Positions 7,940 to 18,488 are shown, numbered from the stretch's first letter. The stretch is DNA of 64,000 bases from Flavobacterium sp. LC2016-01 (GCF_009711135.1 NZ_WMIC01000001.1:248001-312000), one strand, 5' to 3'. Translations and numbers: made by a program. The notes: generated from the letters alone by a model not told the origin.

Positions 7940-9433
7940 ATGGAATCAAACAAAAAATTAACAACTGCAACAGGAACTCCCGTTCCAGACAATCAAAACA
8001 TTCAAACTGCTGGCCCTCGCGGACCTGTTTTATTACAAGATTTTTGGTTTTTAGAAAAGATGGCACATTTTGACCGTGAAGTGATTCCGGAACGAAGAAT
8101 GCACGCCAAAGGATCTGGAGCTTACGGAACTTTTACTGTTACTCACGATATTACAAAATACACGAGAGCAGATTTATTTTCAGAAATTGGAAAGAAAACC
8201 GAAATGTTTGCTCGTTTTTCTACCGTTGCAGGAGAAAGAGGTGCTGCAGATGCAGAAAGAGATATTCGAGGCTTTGCTTTGAAATTTTACACCAATGAAG
8301 GAAATTGGGATTTGGTTGGAAATAATACTCCGGTATTCTTTTTTAGAGATCCAATGAAATTTCCTGATCTGAACCATGCTGTAAAACGTGATCCAAAAAC
8401 CAATTTGAGAAGTGCTGATAACAATTGGGATTTTTGGACATTATTACCAGAGGCTTTGCATCAGGTTACTATTGTAATGAGCGATAGAGGAATTCCGAGA
8501 TCGTACAGACAAATGCACGGATTTGGAAGTCATACTTTTAGTTTTATAAATCATCAAAATGAAAGACATTATGTGAAATTTCATTTTGTAACACAACAAG
8601 GAATTGATAATCTTTCTGATGAAGAAGCGGCTAAATTAGTTGGAGGCGACCGAGAAAGCCATCAGCGTGATTTATTTGATGCTATTGAAGAAGGAAATTT
8701 TCCGAAATGGAAATTATTCATTCAAATCATGACCGAAGAACAAGCTGAGACATATCGTTTTCATCCTTTTGATTTAACGAAAGTTTGGTTAAAAGGTGAT
8801 TTTCCTTTGATTCCGGTTGGAGAATTCGAATTGAATAAAAATCCTGAAAATTATTTTGCCGAAGTAGAACAAGCTGCTTTTAATCCGGCGCACGTGGTGC
8901 CTGGAATTAGTTTTTCACCAGATAAAATGCTTCAGGCGCGTTTATTCTCTTATGGAGATGCACACAGATATCGTTTAGGAGTTAACAATTTCCAGATTCC
9001 AGTGAACTCTGCGAGATGTCCTTATAACACTTTCCACAGAGACGGAGCAATGCGCGTAGATGGAAATAACGGATCTAAAAAACATTATGAACCAAACAGT
9101 TTTGGTGAAATGCAAGAACAGCCAGAATTTAAAGAACCGCCATTAAAACTTCATGGCGACGCATGGGCACATAACTTCAGAGATGATGATAATGATTATT
9201 TCACGCAGCCAGGTTTGTTATTCAACTTATTAACTCCAGAGAAAAAACAATTGCTGTTTAAAAATACTGCAGCACAAGTTGGAGGAGCACAGAAGTTTAT
9301 TCAAATTCGTCACATCAGAAATTGCTTTAAAGCAGATCCAGCTTATGGAGAAGGAGTGGCAAATGCTTTAGGCTTGACAATGGCTGAAGTTAATGCTTTT
9401 GATGATCCTAGATTGTCGATTGTGGTTCGATAA
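7940..9433 (+). CDS. katA: Catalase (small-subunit, haem, clade 3 type)
   Basis: 497 residues, the usual length of small-subunit haem catalases that convert hydrogen peroxide to water and oxygen. The N-terminal [24 protein letters not shown], the active-site His (H55) in [13 protein letters not shown], the [15 protein letters not shown] block with downstream Asn in VGNNTPVFF, and the proximal haem-ligand Tyr in [14 protein letters not shown] are all visible. No signal peptide, so probably cytoplasmic. It has a clean promoter at 7878-7908 and stands alone, bounded downstream by hairpins. It complements the Dps gene nearby in peroxide defence. Confidence 0.97.
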   Translation: MESNKKLTTATGTPVPDNQNIQTAGPRGPVLLQDFWFLEKMAHFDREVIPERRMHAKGSGAYGTFTVTHDITKYTRADLFSEIGKKTEMFARFSTVAGERGAADAERDIRGFALKFYTNEGNWDLVGNNTPVFFFRDPMKFPDLNHAVKRDPKTNLRSADNNWDFWTLLPEALHQVTIVMSDRGIPRSYRQMHGFGSHTFSFINHQNERHYVKFHFVTQQGIDNLSDEEAAKLVGGDRESHQRDLFDAIEEGNFPKWKLFIQIMTEEQAETYRFHPFDLTKVWLKGDFPLIPVGEFELNKNPENYFAEVEQAAFNPAHVVPGISFSPDKMLQARLFSYGDAHRYRLGVNNFQIPVNSARCPYNTFHRDGAMRVDGNNGSKKHYEPNSFGEMQEQPEFKEPPLKLHGDAWAHNFRDDDNDYFTQPGLLFNLLTPEKKQLLFKNTAAQVGGAQKFIQIRHIRNCFKADPAYGEGVANALGLTMAEVNAFDDPRLSIVVR

Positions 9434-9500
9434 AAAGGTTCTGAGATACTAAGATGCTAAGCTACTAAGGTTTTAATCTTAAACCAGAATTTAAAATTAA

Positions 9501-9531
9501 ACCCGAGAGATTTTTAAAATCTCTCGGGTTT
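9501..9531. terminator. Bidirectional terminator hairpin (katA side)
   Basis: Stem ACCCGAGAGATTTT / AAAATCTCTCGGGT followed by TTATTTATT on the plus strand; located 68 bases past the katA stop. Confidence 0.65.
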
Positions 9532-9550
9532 ATTTATTGTCTTTATTTAA

Positions 9551-9651
9551 ACTGGACTGAAGTCCAGCTCGACAATATGGTTCGTTCCTTCGGAACTGTG
9601 AAAGAACCTTTGGCTCGGATCATATTGTAGGGCCGGATTTTAATCCGGTTT
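9551..9651. repeat. Inverted repeat, family C (copy 1)
   Basis: Contains ACTGGACTGAAGTCCAG, CAATATGG and, on the other side, CATATTGTAGGGCCGGATT. A related half-unit is found at 41907-41956 (CCATATTGTAGGGCTGGACT). Confidence 0.75.
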
Positions 9652-9680
9652 GATTGATATGTTAAAAATATAAAACGATA

Positions 9681-9712
9681 AACCCGACAGGTTTTAAAAA
9701 CCTGTCGGGTTT
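9681..9712. terminator. Bidirectional terminator hairpin (purU side)
   Basis: A 14-bp stem AACCCGACAGGTTT / AAACCTGTCGGGTT between the convergent katA and purU, with T-rich sequence after it on both strands. Confidence 0.65.
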
Positions 9713-9772
9713 ATTAATTTTTGGAAAAGAGAAAAAACCTTAGAATCTTAGCATCTCAGAACCTTAGCATCT

Positions 9773-10627
9773 TTAAGAAAAAACCACCGTCTTATTGCTA
9801 TAAACCATTGTTTTGCGTTCAGCATGTAATTTAATTGCTCTTGCTAAAACAATTCTTTCTAAGTCTCTTCCTTTCATAATAAAATCTTCGACCGAATGAA
9901 TATGAGAAACTCTGGCAATATCCTGCTCGATAATTGGTCCTTCGTCTAGTTCTTCGGTAACATAATGGCTTGTTGCACCAATAATTTTTACACCACGCTT
10001 AAAAGCCGAATGATACGGTTTTGCTCCCGGAAAAGCAGGCAAAAATGAATGGTGAATATTGATGATTCTATTTTCGTAAAGCGAAATCAGATTTGGTGTA
10101 ACAATCTGCATGTAGCGCGCCAAAACAATAAAATTGATTTCGTATCGCTTTAATAATTCAATTTGTTTGGCTTCACCTTCTTCTTTATTTTCCTTTGTAA
10201 AAGGAACACAATGAAACGGAATATTAAATCGTTCGGCAACTGATCTTAAATCGTTGTGATTGCTTATAATGACTGGAATCTCAACATTTAATTCGCCAGC
10301 ACTGTAACGTCCTAAAATATCAAAAAGGCAATGGTCATATTTAGAGACAAACAAAGCCATTTTTGGTTTTTGTTCCTGATTGTACAAATCCCAAGACATA
10401 TTAAAGTCGGCAGCGATGGATTGGTTAAAATCGGCTTTAAAGCTTTCAATTGTCGTTTTGTGATTGGTAAATTCACATTCCAATCGCATAAAAAACACAT
10501 TTTGCTCTACATCAACATGTTGATCAATATAGGTGATGTTTCCTTCTACTTTAGCAATAAAAGTAGTTACTGCAGCGATAATTCCTTTTTGGTCTTTACA
10601 GTGAATAAGAATGGTAATTTTTTGCAT
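9773..10627 (-). CDS. purU: Formyltetrahydrofolate deformylase
   Basis: 284 residues from the ATG at 10627. A longer frame opens at a TTG (10657), but its first ten residues come from a repeat-rich leader, and PurU proteins normally start at MQKITILIHCKDQKGI. N-terminal ACT domain (about 1-75), C-terminal formyl-transferase-like domain with the catalytic Asn-His pair in IINIHHSFLPAFPGA and the later Asp in EELDEGPIIEQ. It hydrolyses 10-formyl-THF to THF and formate, supplying formate for PurT and balancing one-carbon pools. No partner genes adjoin. Confidence 0.94.
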   Translation of the reverse strand: MQKITILIHCKDQKGIIAAVTTFIAKVEGNITYIDQHVDVEQNVFFMRLECEFTNHKTTIESFKADFNQSIAADFNMSWDLYNQEQKPKMALFVSKYDHCLFDILGRYSAGELNVEIPVIISNHNDLRSVAERFNIPFHCVPFTKENKEEGEAKQIELLKRYEINFIVLARYMQIVTPNLISLYENRIINIHHSFLPAFPGAKPYHSAFKRGVKIIGATSHYVTEELDEGPIIEQDIARVSHIHSVEDFIMKGRDLERIVLARAIKLHAERKTMVYSNKTVVFS

Positions 10628-10651
10628 CTTAGTTTTTTGGTTTTTGGTTAG

Positions 10652-10722
10652 TGACAAAGACGCAAAGGTTCAAAGTAACAAAGGGCTCTTTGTACCTTTG
10701 TTACTTTGTTACTTTGCACCTT
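10652..10722. repeat. Inverted repeat, family D (copy 1)
   Basis: CAAAGACGCAAAGGTTCAAAG... paired with CTTTGTTACTTTGCACCTT; the same phrase-type as 61573-61657. It lies between purU and the DUF4197 gene and overlaps the spurious TTG-started extension of purU. Confidence 0.75.
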
Positions 10723-10732
10723 CGAAAAAAAA

Positions 10733-11449
10733 CTATTTTCCGTCCTGCATAGCAAAAACACTTTTTAATAAAGGTGTTGTTCTTGCACTAATATTATTTC
10801 GGATTTCTTTTTCTTCTACAGCAATCATTTTGTAAACACCTGCTAAGGCCTGATTCGTTGTATAATCTGTCAAATCAGGATTTACTTTTTTTACAAGCGG
10901 AATAGTGTTGTACTTGTTGATAATATTAGCCCAAACTACATCGGCACCAACTTTTGCGAATGAATTTTTAATCACCGGATTAAATTTTCCGTACAAAGCT
11001 GTTGTTGTAGTTCCCTGTAAATACGTTGTTGCAGCACTGTCATTTCCTAACAAAATGTTTTTAGCATCTGTAAACGACATATTTTTCACGGCCGTAACAA
11101 ATATTGGAGTTGCTTCTTTAACAGCATCTTCCGCAGCACGATTCAACATTTTGATTCCTTCATCGGCAAGCGAACTTAAACCAACTTTTCGCAGAGTAGC
11201 ATCTACTTTTTGCAATTCTTCGGGCATTAAAATCTTTACAGCTTCATTTTTGTAGAAACCATCAACAGCGGTTAACTTGCTAACTTGTTGTGTAATTCCT
11301 TTATTTAGAGCTTCTTTTAATCCAGCTGAAATATCAACACCGCCAACCGGAATTTGCGATGCTATTTGTGGGAGCTGATTTAAAGTCTGCTGCATTTCTG
11401 CGCATGAAACAAGTGAAAATGTAACGGCTAATAATAAAATCTTTTTCAT
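10733..11449 (-). CDS. DUF4197 domain lipoprotein
   Basis: 238 residues. Signal sequence with lipobox SLVSCAEM (Cys near residue 16), so a probable lipoprotein. The body matches DUF4197: GLKEALNKGI near the start, VDATLRKVG, LNRAAEDAVKEATPIF, then a middle ILLGNDSAATTYLQ motif and a C-terminal TNQALAGVYKMIAVEE helix. The family is widespread in Proteobacteria and Bacteroidota with no assigned function. A TATTTTTG -7-type box lies at 11471-11478 on the minus strand. It stands alone. Confidence 0.88.
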   Translation of the reverse strand: MKKILLLAVTFSLVSCAEMQQTLNQLPQIASQIPVGGVDISAGLKEALNKGITQQVSKLTAVDGFYKNEAVKILMPEELQKVDATLRKVGLSSLADEGIKMLNRAAEDAVKEATPIFVTAVKNMSFTDAKNILLGNDSAATTYLQGTTTTALYGKFNPVIKNSFAKVGADVVWANIINKYNTIPLVKKVNPDLTDYTTNQALAGVYKMIAVEEKEIRNNISARTTPLLKSVFAMQDGK

Positions 11450-11635
11450 TTGGGGGTTTTATTTAAGTTTCAAAAATACTACTTATTCAAAAACAACGCC
11501 ACAATTTTATTTCAGGAGCAGAAAGATTTTGTTTCATAACTAACACACTTTCCTTATTATTTGCTTTTAAGGAAAATCAAAGACTTTACCCTAAGCACAA
11601 ATTAGGTATAATATTTTTTTTATTTGAAAATATGT

Positions 11636-12064
11636 TTATCTCCTTTTATGCCATTCGTGCAATAAATCTTCAAAGAAAGATTTGATTTCTTGTTTATCAC
11701 CATCAACGCTGACTTTAAAATTGCTTCCATCATTTTTGGTAATAAGAGCATAGGGGCAGTAGGTTAATCCGGCATTATATACAGTGTCAATTTTCGATAT
11801 CGAAGAATAAAACGCAAAATCAATTTTATTTTTTTCTGAATTCCGTTTGTCTATCCAGTAGGTTGCGACTCTTTTATCAGTGAAAAAGTTGCCTGCAAAT
11901 TCTTTTTTAAATTCGCTGTAAAACTTGAGAATGACTTCATTTTTGTCTAAAATCTTTAGATTTTGGATATACTTAATATCTTCTTGATTTAAGCTTTTAT
12001 TGTTTTCAATCTTATTACAAGAAATAAAGAAGATCAAAAACATAGTGAAAATATACTTTTGCAT
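11636..12064 (-). CDS. Small lipoprotein of unknown function
   Basis: 142 residues with a short signal sequence and lipobox (FFISCNKI, Cys about residue 16). No family recognised. The middle carries KIDFAFYSSISKID and the C-terminus is charged (FEDLLHEWHKRR). It starts 5 bases after the stop of the Coa1-like gene upstream, so the two are very likely cotranscribed and may work together. Confidence 0.6.
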   Translation of the reverse strand: MQKYIFTMFLIFFISCNKIENNKSLNQEDIKYIQNLKILDKNEVILKFYSEFKKEFAGNFFTDKRVATYWIDKRNSEKNKIDFAFYSSISKIDTVYNAGLTYCPYALITKNDGSNFKVSVDGDKQEIKSFFEDLLHEWHKRR

Positions 12065-12069
12065 ATGTA

Positions 12070-12498
12070 TTATTCTTTCTTAAGCAAATCAATTTTCTCA
12101 CCTGTTTTTTCAATATAAACAGACATTTCGCTGTACTTCCAGGTTCCTCTTTTTTCGCCAACAACAAAGAGCGTTGCTTTGCCTTTTGGCCCTTTTAGCG
12201 GTACTTGTACATCACATTTTCTAATGTCATTTGTTGAACTGACAGTTCCAGAAACCATTCCGTCAGTTTCAATAGGTGATCCAAGCTTTTCGATCAGTAT
12301 TTTATTATGTTCAACTCTTGTCATCGATTCTATATAAGCATCAGAATCTTTGATTATTGAAGTAACTTCAAAGAATACTCCAAATAAAAATAAAGCAAAT
12401 AATACGATAAGACTTAAACAGCCAGTAGGAACAAACCATTTCCAGTTTCGATTCCACCAGTTTCTTTTATCTTCTATAAGTTCGTTTGAATCTTCCAT
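12070..12498 (-). CDS. Coa1-family (cytochrome oxidase assembly-like) membrane protein
   Basis: 142 residues: a Trp-rich cytoplasmic N-terminus (NWWNRNWKWFVPTG), one membrane segment about residues 29-48, and an extracytoplasmic domain with the Coa1/DUF1783-like pattern (HNKILIEKLGSPIETDGMVSG, then CDVQVPLKGPKGKATL and a WKYSEMSVYIE strand). In mitochondria Coa1 helps cytochrome c oxidase assembly; bacterial members are mostly uncharacterised, and no oxidase genes are near. It is the first gene of a two-gene unit with the lipoprotein at 11636-12064. Confidence 0.7.
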   Translation of the reverse strand: MEDSNELIEDKRNWWNRNWKWFVPTGCLSLIVLFALFLFGVFFEVTSIIKDSDAYIESMTRVEHNKILIEKLGSPIETDGMVSGTVSSTNDIRKCDVQVPLKGPKGKATLFVVGEKRGTWKYSEMSVYIEKTGEKIDLLKKE

Positions 12499-12588
12499 AT
12501 TTTAAGGTTTGCTAATTTATATATGACATTCGTAATTGGAACTTAAAAATACACATTTTTTGATCAGATTGGGGTTATGAAAATAAAA

Positions 12589-12619
12589 AAAGCGAAAATA
12601 AAATGTTTATTTCCGCTTT
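12589..12619 (-). terminator. Terminator of the 119-residue ORF
   Basis: 14-base arms 12589-12602 and 12606-12619. The single mismatch is a G-U pair in minus-strand RNA, and Ts follow on that strand. Confidence 0.6.
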
Positions 12620-12639
12620 GATTTTTAGATTGTTACGAT

Positions 12640-12999
12640 TTAAACGTATTCTAAACAGTATAAATTAGGATTGTAAACCGGATTGATTGTTTTTGCATCA
12701 GCCAAAATAGTTTGTGTATAATCTTTGCTTCCAATTGCTAAATAAAATAAAGATTTGGATACTTGAAATGGTCTTAAAGGAAATGATTTCCATCCGAGCA
12801 TTAAATTTTTTATAAAATGCTTTAATGCATACTTGAATACTTTTTCATTTGGGCGAATAAAATAGATTGTTGAACTTTTATCTTTAGTCATCGTATTTGG
12901 AAATGTTACAAATCTTCCGCCTTGCTGAATTAATAAATTGATTTCAAAAAGCGTTAATCCATCTATATTTTCTGTTTTCATGATAAATTGATTTTGCAT
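12640..12999 (-). CDS. Conserved-type hypothetical protein
   Basis: 119 residues (113 if the second Met, MKTENIDGL, is the start). No signal peptide or membrane segment. The front half reads like a small alpha/beta unit (FEINLLIQQGGRFVTFPNT, TIYFIRPNEKVFKYALKHFIKNLMLGW) and the end is YNPNLYCLEYV. I do not recognise the family. Its own terminator and the preceding gap suggest a single-gene transcript. Confidence 0.6.
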   Translation of the reverse strand: MQNQFIMKTENIDGLTLFEINLLIQQGGRFVTFPNTMTKDKSSTIYFIRPNEKVFKYALKHFIKNLMLGWKSFPLRPFQVSKSLFYLAIGSKDYTQTILADAKTINPVYNPNLYCLEYV

Positions 13000-13119
13000 T
13001 ACTATTTAGTGGTATATTATTTTGCAAAGTTCAAATTTTGAAAAAGCTTTTTCAGGATGTAAGAGTTTTAAAATTAATAGATTAAGGTGTTTTTTTGGTT
13101 TAAAAAAGGAATGAAAAAA

Positions 13120-13153
13120 AAGAGAGAACTTATCAGCTGATAAATTCTCTCTT
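13120..13153 (-). terminator. Terminator of the L,D-transpeptidase gene
   Basis: AAGAGAGAA...TTCTCTCTT with an inner TTATCAGCTGATAA palindrome; T-run on the minus strand; 24 bases past the stop. Confidence 0.75.
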
Positions 13154-13176
13154 GAAAATTTTAGTTTATTATATTG

Positions 13177-14724
13177 TTAATTTAAAACTACACTTTGAGA
13201 AACCTGTTCATTATCTCTTTGATAAACATCGGGAAAGAAACCGATTTCGCCATTTTCATTCACTAATGAAGTAAAATAGGTAATGTAGATCGGCACTTTT
13301 TTAGTTAATTTAAAGCTGTTTTCTGTTTTTCCAGCCATAGCTTGATCAATTTTAGCTTGTGTCCATTCTGGATAATCTTTAAGCATTGCAACAGCTAATT
13401 CTTTGGCCATTTTCACATTTACACAACCATGGCTGAAAGTTCTTTTTTCAAAATCAAATAAAGTTTTAGCCGGTGTATCGTGCATATAAATATCATCAGG
13501 ATTTGGAAACACAAATTTTACTAATCCTAAAGAGTTTTCTGGTCCCGGTTTTTGTCTAACTTGACCGTTTATCATTTCCATATTATGATCAGCAAGATAA
13601 TTTGGATCTGCAGCGATTTTAGATTTCAATTCATTTTGTACAATACTTTGTGGTACTGTCCAATAAGGGCTGAAAACTATTCTGTCAATTTCGCCATTAA
13701 AAATGGTAGTTTTGGTTAAAGGCGAACCAACAAATACATTAGATTTTAAAACAACTTTTCCGTTTTTAACATAAACCAATTCATAAGAAGGAACGTTTAC
13801 AAAAACATATTCATCATTACCAGCCATTTGAGCAGAAATTGTACGGCATCTTTCTATATTTAACATCAACGTTTTTACTTTATCAGAAAGCGGCACATTC
13901 ATTTCTTTAATATGTTCTTCTGCAAGAATATAGTTGGGTTTAAATCCGTTTCTCACTTTGTATTTCATAACACCATCCATCAATTCACGGTCATAAACAT
14001 CGCTTTTAGAATCCTGTTTTAAATCGCCTAATAAGTATAAACGAGTTCTAACTTGCGCAATTGTAGCCGAAACAGCATCAGGACGTAAATCTTTGTATGG
14101 AGTTTCTGCAACAATAGGTTTCCATTTATTTGATCTTTCTATTTTTTGGTATTGTTTCAAAGCGCCTTGCAATTTATAATATTGATCAAAAGCTACTTTA
14201 TTATCTTCTGATGCAGCAGCTGTTTCTTCAATTGTGCTGTAATTCATAAAGTTTTTCAGCATAGTATCATAAGACACGTTTTTATCCGCATTGCTTTTTT
14301 TCGCATATATAATATATAAGGAACTTAAAAGCATATCAGCATCTGTTTTTGAAAGATTTGTTGTTGCTGAAGAATCAAAAAGCTGATCAATTTCTTTTTG
14401 ATACGGAATTTCCAAATTATTTGTTTTTGCTTTTTGGTATAAAGCAGCAGCAAATTCATTTATTTGATCTTCATCATACCAGATACTTCCAAGAGTTCTG
14501 TTTTTGTACAATGACATAATATCAGATTTGTATTTTTTCAAATCGGAATATCTTTTAAAGAAGTCGTTTGAAATTTCATTTTCGTCATCATTATTTAGAT
14601 TAATATTGATGACAGCAGCGTTTGGAGTTTTTGTATTTAAGAAATTGCTGTTTTCAATTCTATTAAAGGAAGTTACAAAAAAACCTAAGCTTAAAATTAC
14701 GGTGAAAGAATATATAGTTTTCAT
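13177..14724 (-). CDS. L,D-transpeptidase (YcbB/YkuD type)
   Basis: 515 residues with an N-terminal hydrophobic export signal (residues 1-20). A long N-terminal helical region is followed by a probable peptidoglycan-binding-like segment (LRPDAVSATIAQVRTRLYLLGD, with ELMDGVMKYKVRNGFK), then the YkuD catalytic domain: YVFVNVPSYELVYVKNGK, FSPYWTVPQSI, YMHDTP and the catalytic His-Cys block FSHGCVNVK. The domain order is that of the large Gram-negative YcbB/LdtD enzymes that make 3-3 cross-links or act on peptidoglycan in the periplasm. Single gene with its own terminator, divergent from icmF. Confidence 0.9.
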   Translation of the reverse strand: MKTIYSFTVILSLGFFVTSFNRIENSNFLNTKTPNAAVININLNNDDENEISNDFFKRYSDLKKYKSDIMSLYKNRTLGSIWYDEDQINEFAAALYQKAKTNNLEIPYQKEIDQLFDSSATTNLSKTDADMLLSSLYIIYAKKSNADKNVSYDTMLKNFMNYSTIEETAAASEDNKVAFDQYYKLQGALKQYQKIERSNKWKPIVAETPYKDLRPDAVSATIAQVRTRLYLLGDLKQDSKSDVYDRELMDGVMKYKVRNGFKPNYILAEEHIKEMNVPLSDKVKTLMLNIERCRTISAQMAGNDEYVFVNVPSYELVYVKNGKVVLKSNVFVGSPLTKTTIFNGEIDRIVFSPYWTVPQSIVQNELKSKIAADPNYLADHNMEMINGQVRQKPGPENSLGLVKFVFPNPDDIYMHDTPAKTLFDFEKRTFSHGCVNVKMAKELAVAMLKDYPEWTQAKIDQAMAGKTENSFKLTKKVPIYITYFTSLVNENGEIGFFPDVYQRDNEQVSQSVVLN

Positions 14725-15022
14725 TTTTTTTAAATTTTTACGTTTTACTTTTTATTTGCTAAGTTTTGGTAAAAATTTGGGGCTTTTCTACACTGCTAAA
14801 TTACTATGAGAGAGAGCGAAACACGTTTTTAGATTTTGTTTAAATGTTGCGAAATTGCCATGTCTTTAAGCTTTCTTTAACTTATATCAATTCGTCTTCA
14901 AAATTGTTACCCCATATCCTCAAAAAAACATTTTTCATTTTTTTGTTAACATAAAGCTATTCTTTTAATCAAATATTAAAATAATTTGTACATTGGTCGC
15001 TCAAAATTATCATATTCATAAA
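14725..15022. other. Divergent intergenic region between L,D-transpeptidase and icmF
   Basis: 298 bases, very AT-rich, no ORF. It must hold both promoters. A TAATTTAG box for the minus gene lies at 14796-14803, and an ATAATTTG box for icmF at about 14981-14988. Neither has an obvious -33 element. No repeat or palindrome was seen. Confidence 0.5.
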
Positions 15023-18000
15023 ATGGAACCACAAATACCATATATTCCTAAAAATAAAGTAAGAATTGTCACAGCCGCTTCGCTATTTGACGGACATGAT
15101 GCTGCAATCAATATCATGCGCAGAATTATACAGTCAACGGGAGTTGAGGTAATACATTTAGGTCATGACCGAAGTGTAGAAGAAGTAGTAAATACCGCAA
15201 TCCAGGAAGATGCAAATGCAATCGCTATGACATCTTACCAAGGCGGACACAACGAATACTTTAAATATATGTATGATTTGCTTCATGAAAAAGGAGCAGG
15301 ACATATCAAGATTTTTGGAGGCGGAGGCGGTGTAATTCTGCCAAGCGAAATCTCAGAATTGCATGAATATGGTATCACCCGAATTTATTCGCCAGATGAT
15401 GGACGATCTTTAGGACTTCAGGGAATGATTAATGATTTGGTACAGCGTGCTGATTTTCCTATTGGAGATAAATTAAACGGAGAAATTGATCACATCGAAA
15501 ATAAAGTTCCAACCGCAATTGCGCGTTTGATTTCTGCTGCAGAAAATTTCCCAGAAATCGCAAAACCTGTTTTTGATCAAATTCATGAAAGCAATGCAAG
15601 TTCTAAAATTCCAGTTTTGGGAATTACAGGAACGGGCGGTGCCGGAAAATCTTCTTTGGTAGACGAATTGGTTCGCCGATTTTTAATTGATTTTCCAGAA
15701 AAAACAATCGGATTAATTTCTGTCGATCCTTCGAAGAGAAAAACTGGAGGAGCACTTTTAGGAGACAGAATCCGAATGAATGCTATTAATAATCCTCGTG
15801 TGTATATGCGTTCGCTGGCAACACGTCAGTCGAATTTGGCTTTATCTAAATATGTAGCCGAAGCGATTCAGGTTTTAAAAGCAGCAAAATACGATTTGAT
15901 TATTCTAGAAACTTCAGGAATTGGACAGTCTGATACGGAGATTATGGACCATTCTGATGTATCCTTATATGTAATGACTCCAGAATTTGGAGCGGCAACA
16001 CAATTGGAAAAAATCGACATGCTTGATTTTGCTGATTTAGTCGCTTTAAACAAATTTGATAAACGTGGAGCACTAGATGCTTTGCGCGATGTAAAAAAAC
16101 AATATCAAAGAAACCATAATCTTTGGGATAAAAATCCTGATGAAATGCCAGTTTTCGGAACAATTGCTTCGCAGTTTAACGATCCTGGAATGAATACGCT
16201 TTACAAAGCAATTATGGATAAAGTGGTTGAAAAAACGGCTTCAGATTTGAAATCGACTTTTACGATCACGAAAGAAATGAGCGAGAAAATCTTCGTGATT
16301 CCGCCTCACAGAACACGCTATTTATCTGAAATTGCAGAGAATAACAGAAGTTATGATGAAACAGCAATTTCGCAACAAAAAGTAGCACAGAAATTATACG
16401 GAATTTTCAAAACGATTGAATCGGTTTCTGGAAAAATTCCTCAAATCAATAAAGCTGGAATCGATGATGCATCTGTTTTGCCAAGCGGAATTCAAGAACA
16501 CGATGAAAACAGAATCTTTTTAAATCTTTTACTGAATCAGTTTGATAAAGTAAAAATGGACTTAGATCCGTACAATTGGGAAATTATCTTGAATTGGGAT
16601 GAAAAAGTAGCAAAATATAAAAATCCGGTTTATTCCTTTAAAGTTCGTGATAAAGAAATCAAGATTGCCACGCACTCTGAAAGTTTATCACATTTACAGA
16701 TTCCGAAAATTGCTTTGCCTAAATATGAAGCTTGGGGTGATATTCTGCGTTGGAATTTACAGGAAAATGTTCCTGGAGAATTTCCTTTTGCTTCAGGATT
16801 ATATCCGTTTAAGCGTGAAGGCGAAGATCCGTCAAGAATGTTTGCGGGCGAGGGCGGACCAGAAAGAACCAACAAACGTTTTCATTATGTAAGCGCGGGA
16901 ATGCCAGCAAAACGTCTTTCTACTGCTTTTGACAGTGTAACTTTATACGGTAACGATCCAGATTTGCGTCCGGATATTTATGGAAAAATTGGAAATGCGG
17001 GAGTTTCAATCTGCTGTTTAGATGATGCTAAAAAACTATACTCAGGTTTTGATTTGGTTCATGCGTTAACTTCGGTAAGTATGACAATCAACGGACCTGC
17101 GCCAATGTTGTTAGGTTTCTTTATGAATGCGGCAATCGATCAGCAATGTGAGATTTACATCAAAGCAAATGATTTAGAAAAAGAAGTTGAAGCAAAAATC
17201 AACAAATTGTACGCAGCAAAAGGAATCGAAAGACCAAAATACCAAGGCGATTTGCCAGAAGGAAACAACGGTTTAGGATTAATGCTTTTAGGCGTTACCG
17301 GAGATGAGGTTTTGCCTTTAGAGGTTTATAATGAAATTAAAGTAAAAACATTATCGCAAGTTCGTGGAACTGTTCAGGCCGATATTTTGAAAGAAGATCA
17401 GGCGCAGAATACTTGTATTTTCTCGACCGAATTTGCTCTGCGTTTAATGGGCGACGTTCAGGAATATTTCATTACTAAAAACGTTCGTAATTTCTATTCG
17501 GTTTCGATTTCAGGATACCATATTGCAGAGGCAGGAGCAAACCCAATTACGCAATTGGCCTTTACGCTTTCAAATGGTTTCACTTACGTGGAATATTATT
17601 TGAGCCGAGGAATGAACATCAACGATTTCGGACCAAATTTATCGTTCTTCTTCTCCAACGGAGTAGATCCAGAATATTCAGTTATAGGTCGTGTGGCACG
17701 TAAAATTTGGGCAAAAGCCATGAAAAACAAATACGGAGCCAACGAAAGAGCACAAATGCTGAAATATCATATTCAGACTTCTGGACGTTCGTTACACGCG
17801 CAGGAAATTGATTTTAATGATATTAGAACAACTTTACAGGCTTTATATGCCATTTATGATAACTGTAATTCCTTACACACTAATGCTTACGACGAAGCCA
17901 TTACAACGCCTACAGAAGAATCGGTACGTCGTGCAATGGCCATTCAGCTGATTATAAATAAAGAATTAGGTTTGGCGAAAAACGAAAACCCAATTCAAGG

Positions 18001-18463
18001 TTCCTTCATCATCGAAGAATTAACTGATTTAGTTGAAGCTGCAGTTTTACAGGAATTTGATAGAATTACAGAAAGAGGAGGAGTTCTTGGCGCAATGGAA
18101 ACGATGTACCAAAGATCTAAAATTCAGGAAGAAAGTTTGTACTACGAAACTTTAAAACACAATGGCGATTTCCCAATTGTGGGCGTAAATACATTCTTGA
18201 GTTCAAAAGGTTCTCCAACGGTAATTCCGGCTGAGGTTATTCGTGCAACGGAAGAAGAAAAACAATATCAAATTACGATGTTGGATAACCTGCATAAATT
18301 CCACGAAGAAAAAGTAAACGAACATTTAAATACGTTACAGCAAGCGGCTATTAAAAATGAAAACTTATTCGACCATTTAATGGAAGCTGCAAAGGTTTGT
18401 TCTTTAGGTCAGATTACTTCGGCATTGTTTGAAGTGGGAGGGCAGTATAGAAGGAATATGTAA
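15023..18463 (+). CDS. icmF: Fused B12-dependent isobutyryl-CoA mutase / G-protein chaperone (IcmF)
   Basis: 1146 residues from the ATG at 15023; a TTG ten codons earlier also opens the frame but is less likely. Order: N-terminal B12-binding domain with FDGHDAA (cobalamin-ligand His), a MeaB-like GTPase with Walker [10 protein letters not shown] and base-specificity motif NKFDKRG, then the acyl-CoA mutase TIM barrel and C-terminal parts. This matches IcmF, which interconverts isobutyryl-CoA and n-butyryl-CoA (some act on pivalyl-CoA) with its own GTP-driven repair chaperone. The conserved [23 protein letters not shown] region is the substrate-binding barrel start. Single gene with its own terminator. 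Confidence 0.93.
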   Translation: MEPQIPYIPKNKVRIVTAASLFDGHDAAINIMRRIIQSTGVEVIHLGHDRSVEEVVNTAIQEDANAIAMTSYQGGHNEYFKYMYDLLHEKGAGHIKIFGGGGGVILPSEISELHEYGITRIYSPDDGRSLGLQGMINDLVQRADFPIGDKLNGEIDHIENKVPTAIARLISAAENFPEIAKPVFDQIHESNASSKIPVLGITGTGGAGKSSLVDELVRRFLIDFPEKTIGLISVDPSKRKTGGALLGDRIRMNAINNPRVYMRSLATRQSNLALSKYVAEAIQVLKAAKYDLIILETSGIGQSDTEIMDHSDVSLYVMTPEFGAATQLEKIDMLDFADLVALNKFDKRGALDALRDVKKQYQRNHNLWDKNPDEMPVFGTIASQFNDPGMNTLYKAIMDKVVEKTASDLKSTFTITKEMSEKIFVIPPHRTRYLSEIAENNRSYDETAISQQKVAQKLYGIFKTIESVSGKIPQINKAGIDDASVLPSGIQEHDENRIFLNLLLNQFDKVKMDLDPYNWEIILNWDEKVAKYKNPVYSFKVRDKEIKIATHSESLSHLQIPKIALPKYEAWGDILRWNLQENVPGEFPFASGLYPFKREGEDPSRMFAGEGGPERTNKRFHYVSAGMPAKRLSTAFDSVTLYGNDPDLRPDIYGKIGNAGVSICCLDDAKKLYSGFDLVHALTSVSMTINGPAPMLLGFFMNAAIDQQCEIYIKANDLEKEVEAKINKLYAAKGIERPKYQGDLPEGNNGLGLMLLGVTGDEVLPLEVYNEIKVKTLSQVRGTVQADILKEDQAQNTCIFSTEFALRLMGDVQEYFITKNVRNFYSVSISGYHIAEAGANPITQLAFTLSNGFTYVEYYLSRGMNINDFGPNLSFFFSNGVDPEYSVIGRVARKIWAKAMKNKYGANERAQMLKYHIQTSGRSLHAQEIDFNDIRTTLQALYAIYDNCNSLHTNAYDEAITTPTEESVRRAMAIQLIINKELGLAKNENPIQGSFIIEELTDLVEAAVLQEFDRITERGGVLGAMETMYQRSKIQEESLYYETLKHNGDFPIVGVNTFLSSKGSPTVIPAEVIRATEEEKQYQITMLDNLHKFHEEKVNEHLNTLQQAAIKNENLFDHLMEAAKVCSLGQITSALFEVGGQYRRNM

Positions 18464-18488
18464 GTTTTTTGTTTTTTAAATGATATGG

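Larger units (their letters stand above)
9435..9775. repeat. Nested palindromes between katA and purU
   Basis: The outer arms (9435-9474 GGTTCTGAGATACTAAGATG..., and 9734-9775 its approximate complement with CTTAGCATCTCAGAACC) enclose three further inverted repeats: 9501-9531, 9551-9651 and 9681-9712. The outer arms belong to the same family as 62241-62345. No gene is present in this 339-base gap, which separates two convergent genes. Confidence 0.8.

Noticed and set aside
8180..8377. Antisense frame inside katA and other shadow frames inside icmF, glnN, csgG and guaA
   Set aside because: They overlap strongly conserved genes on the other strand or frame and have no independent start or family features.
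10628..10657. Longer purU start at a TTG
   Set aside because: The extra ten residues come from a repeat-rich leader and the family starts at MQKITILIH.
14993..15022. TTG start for icmF
   Set aside because: The ATG at 15023 is a better start and the ten extra residues lack conservation-type features.
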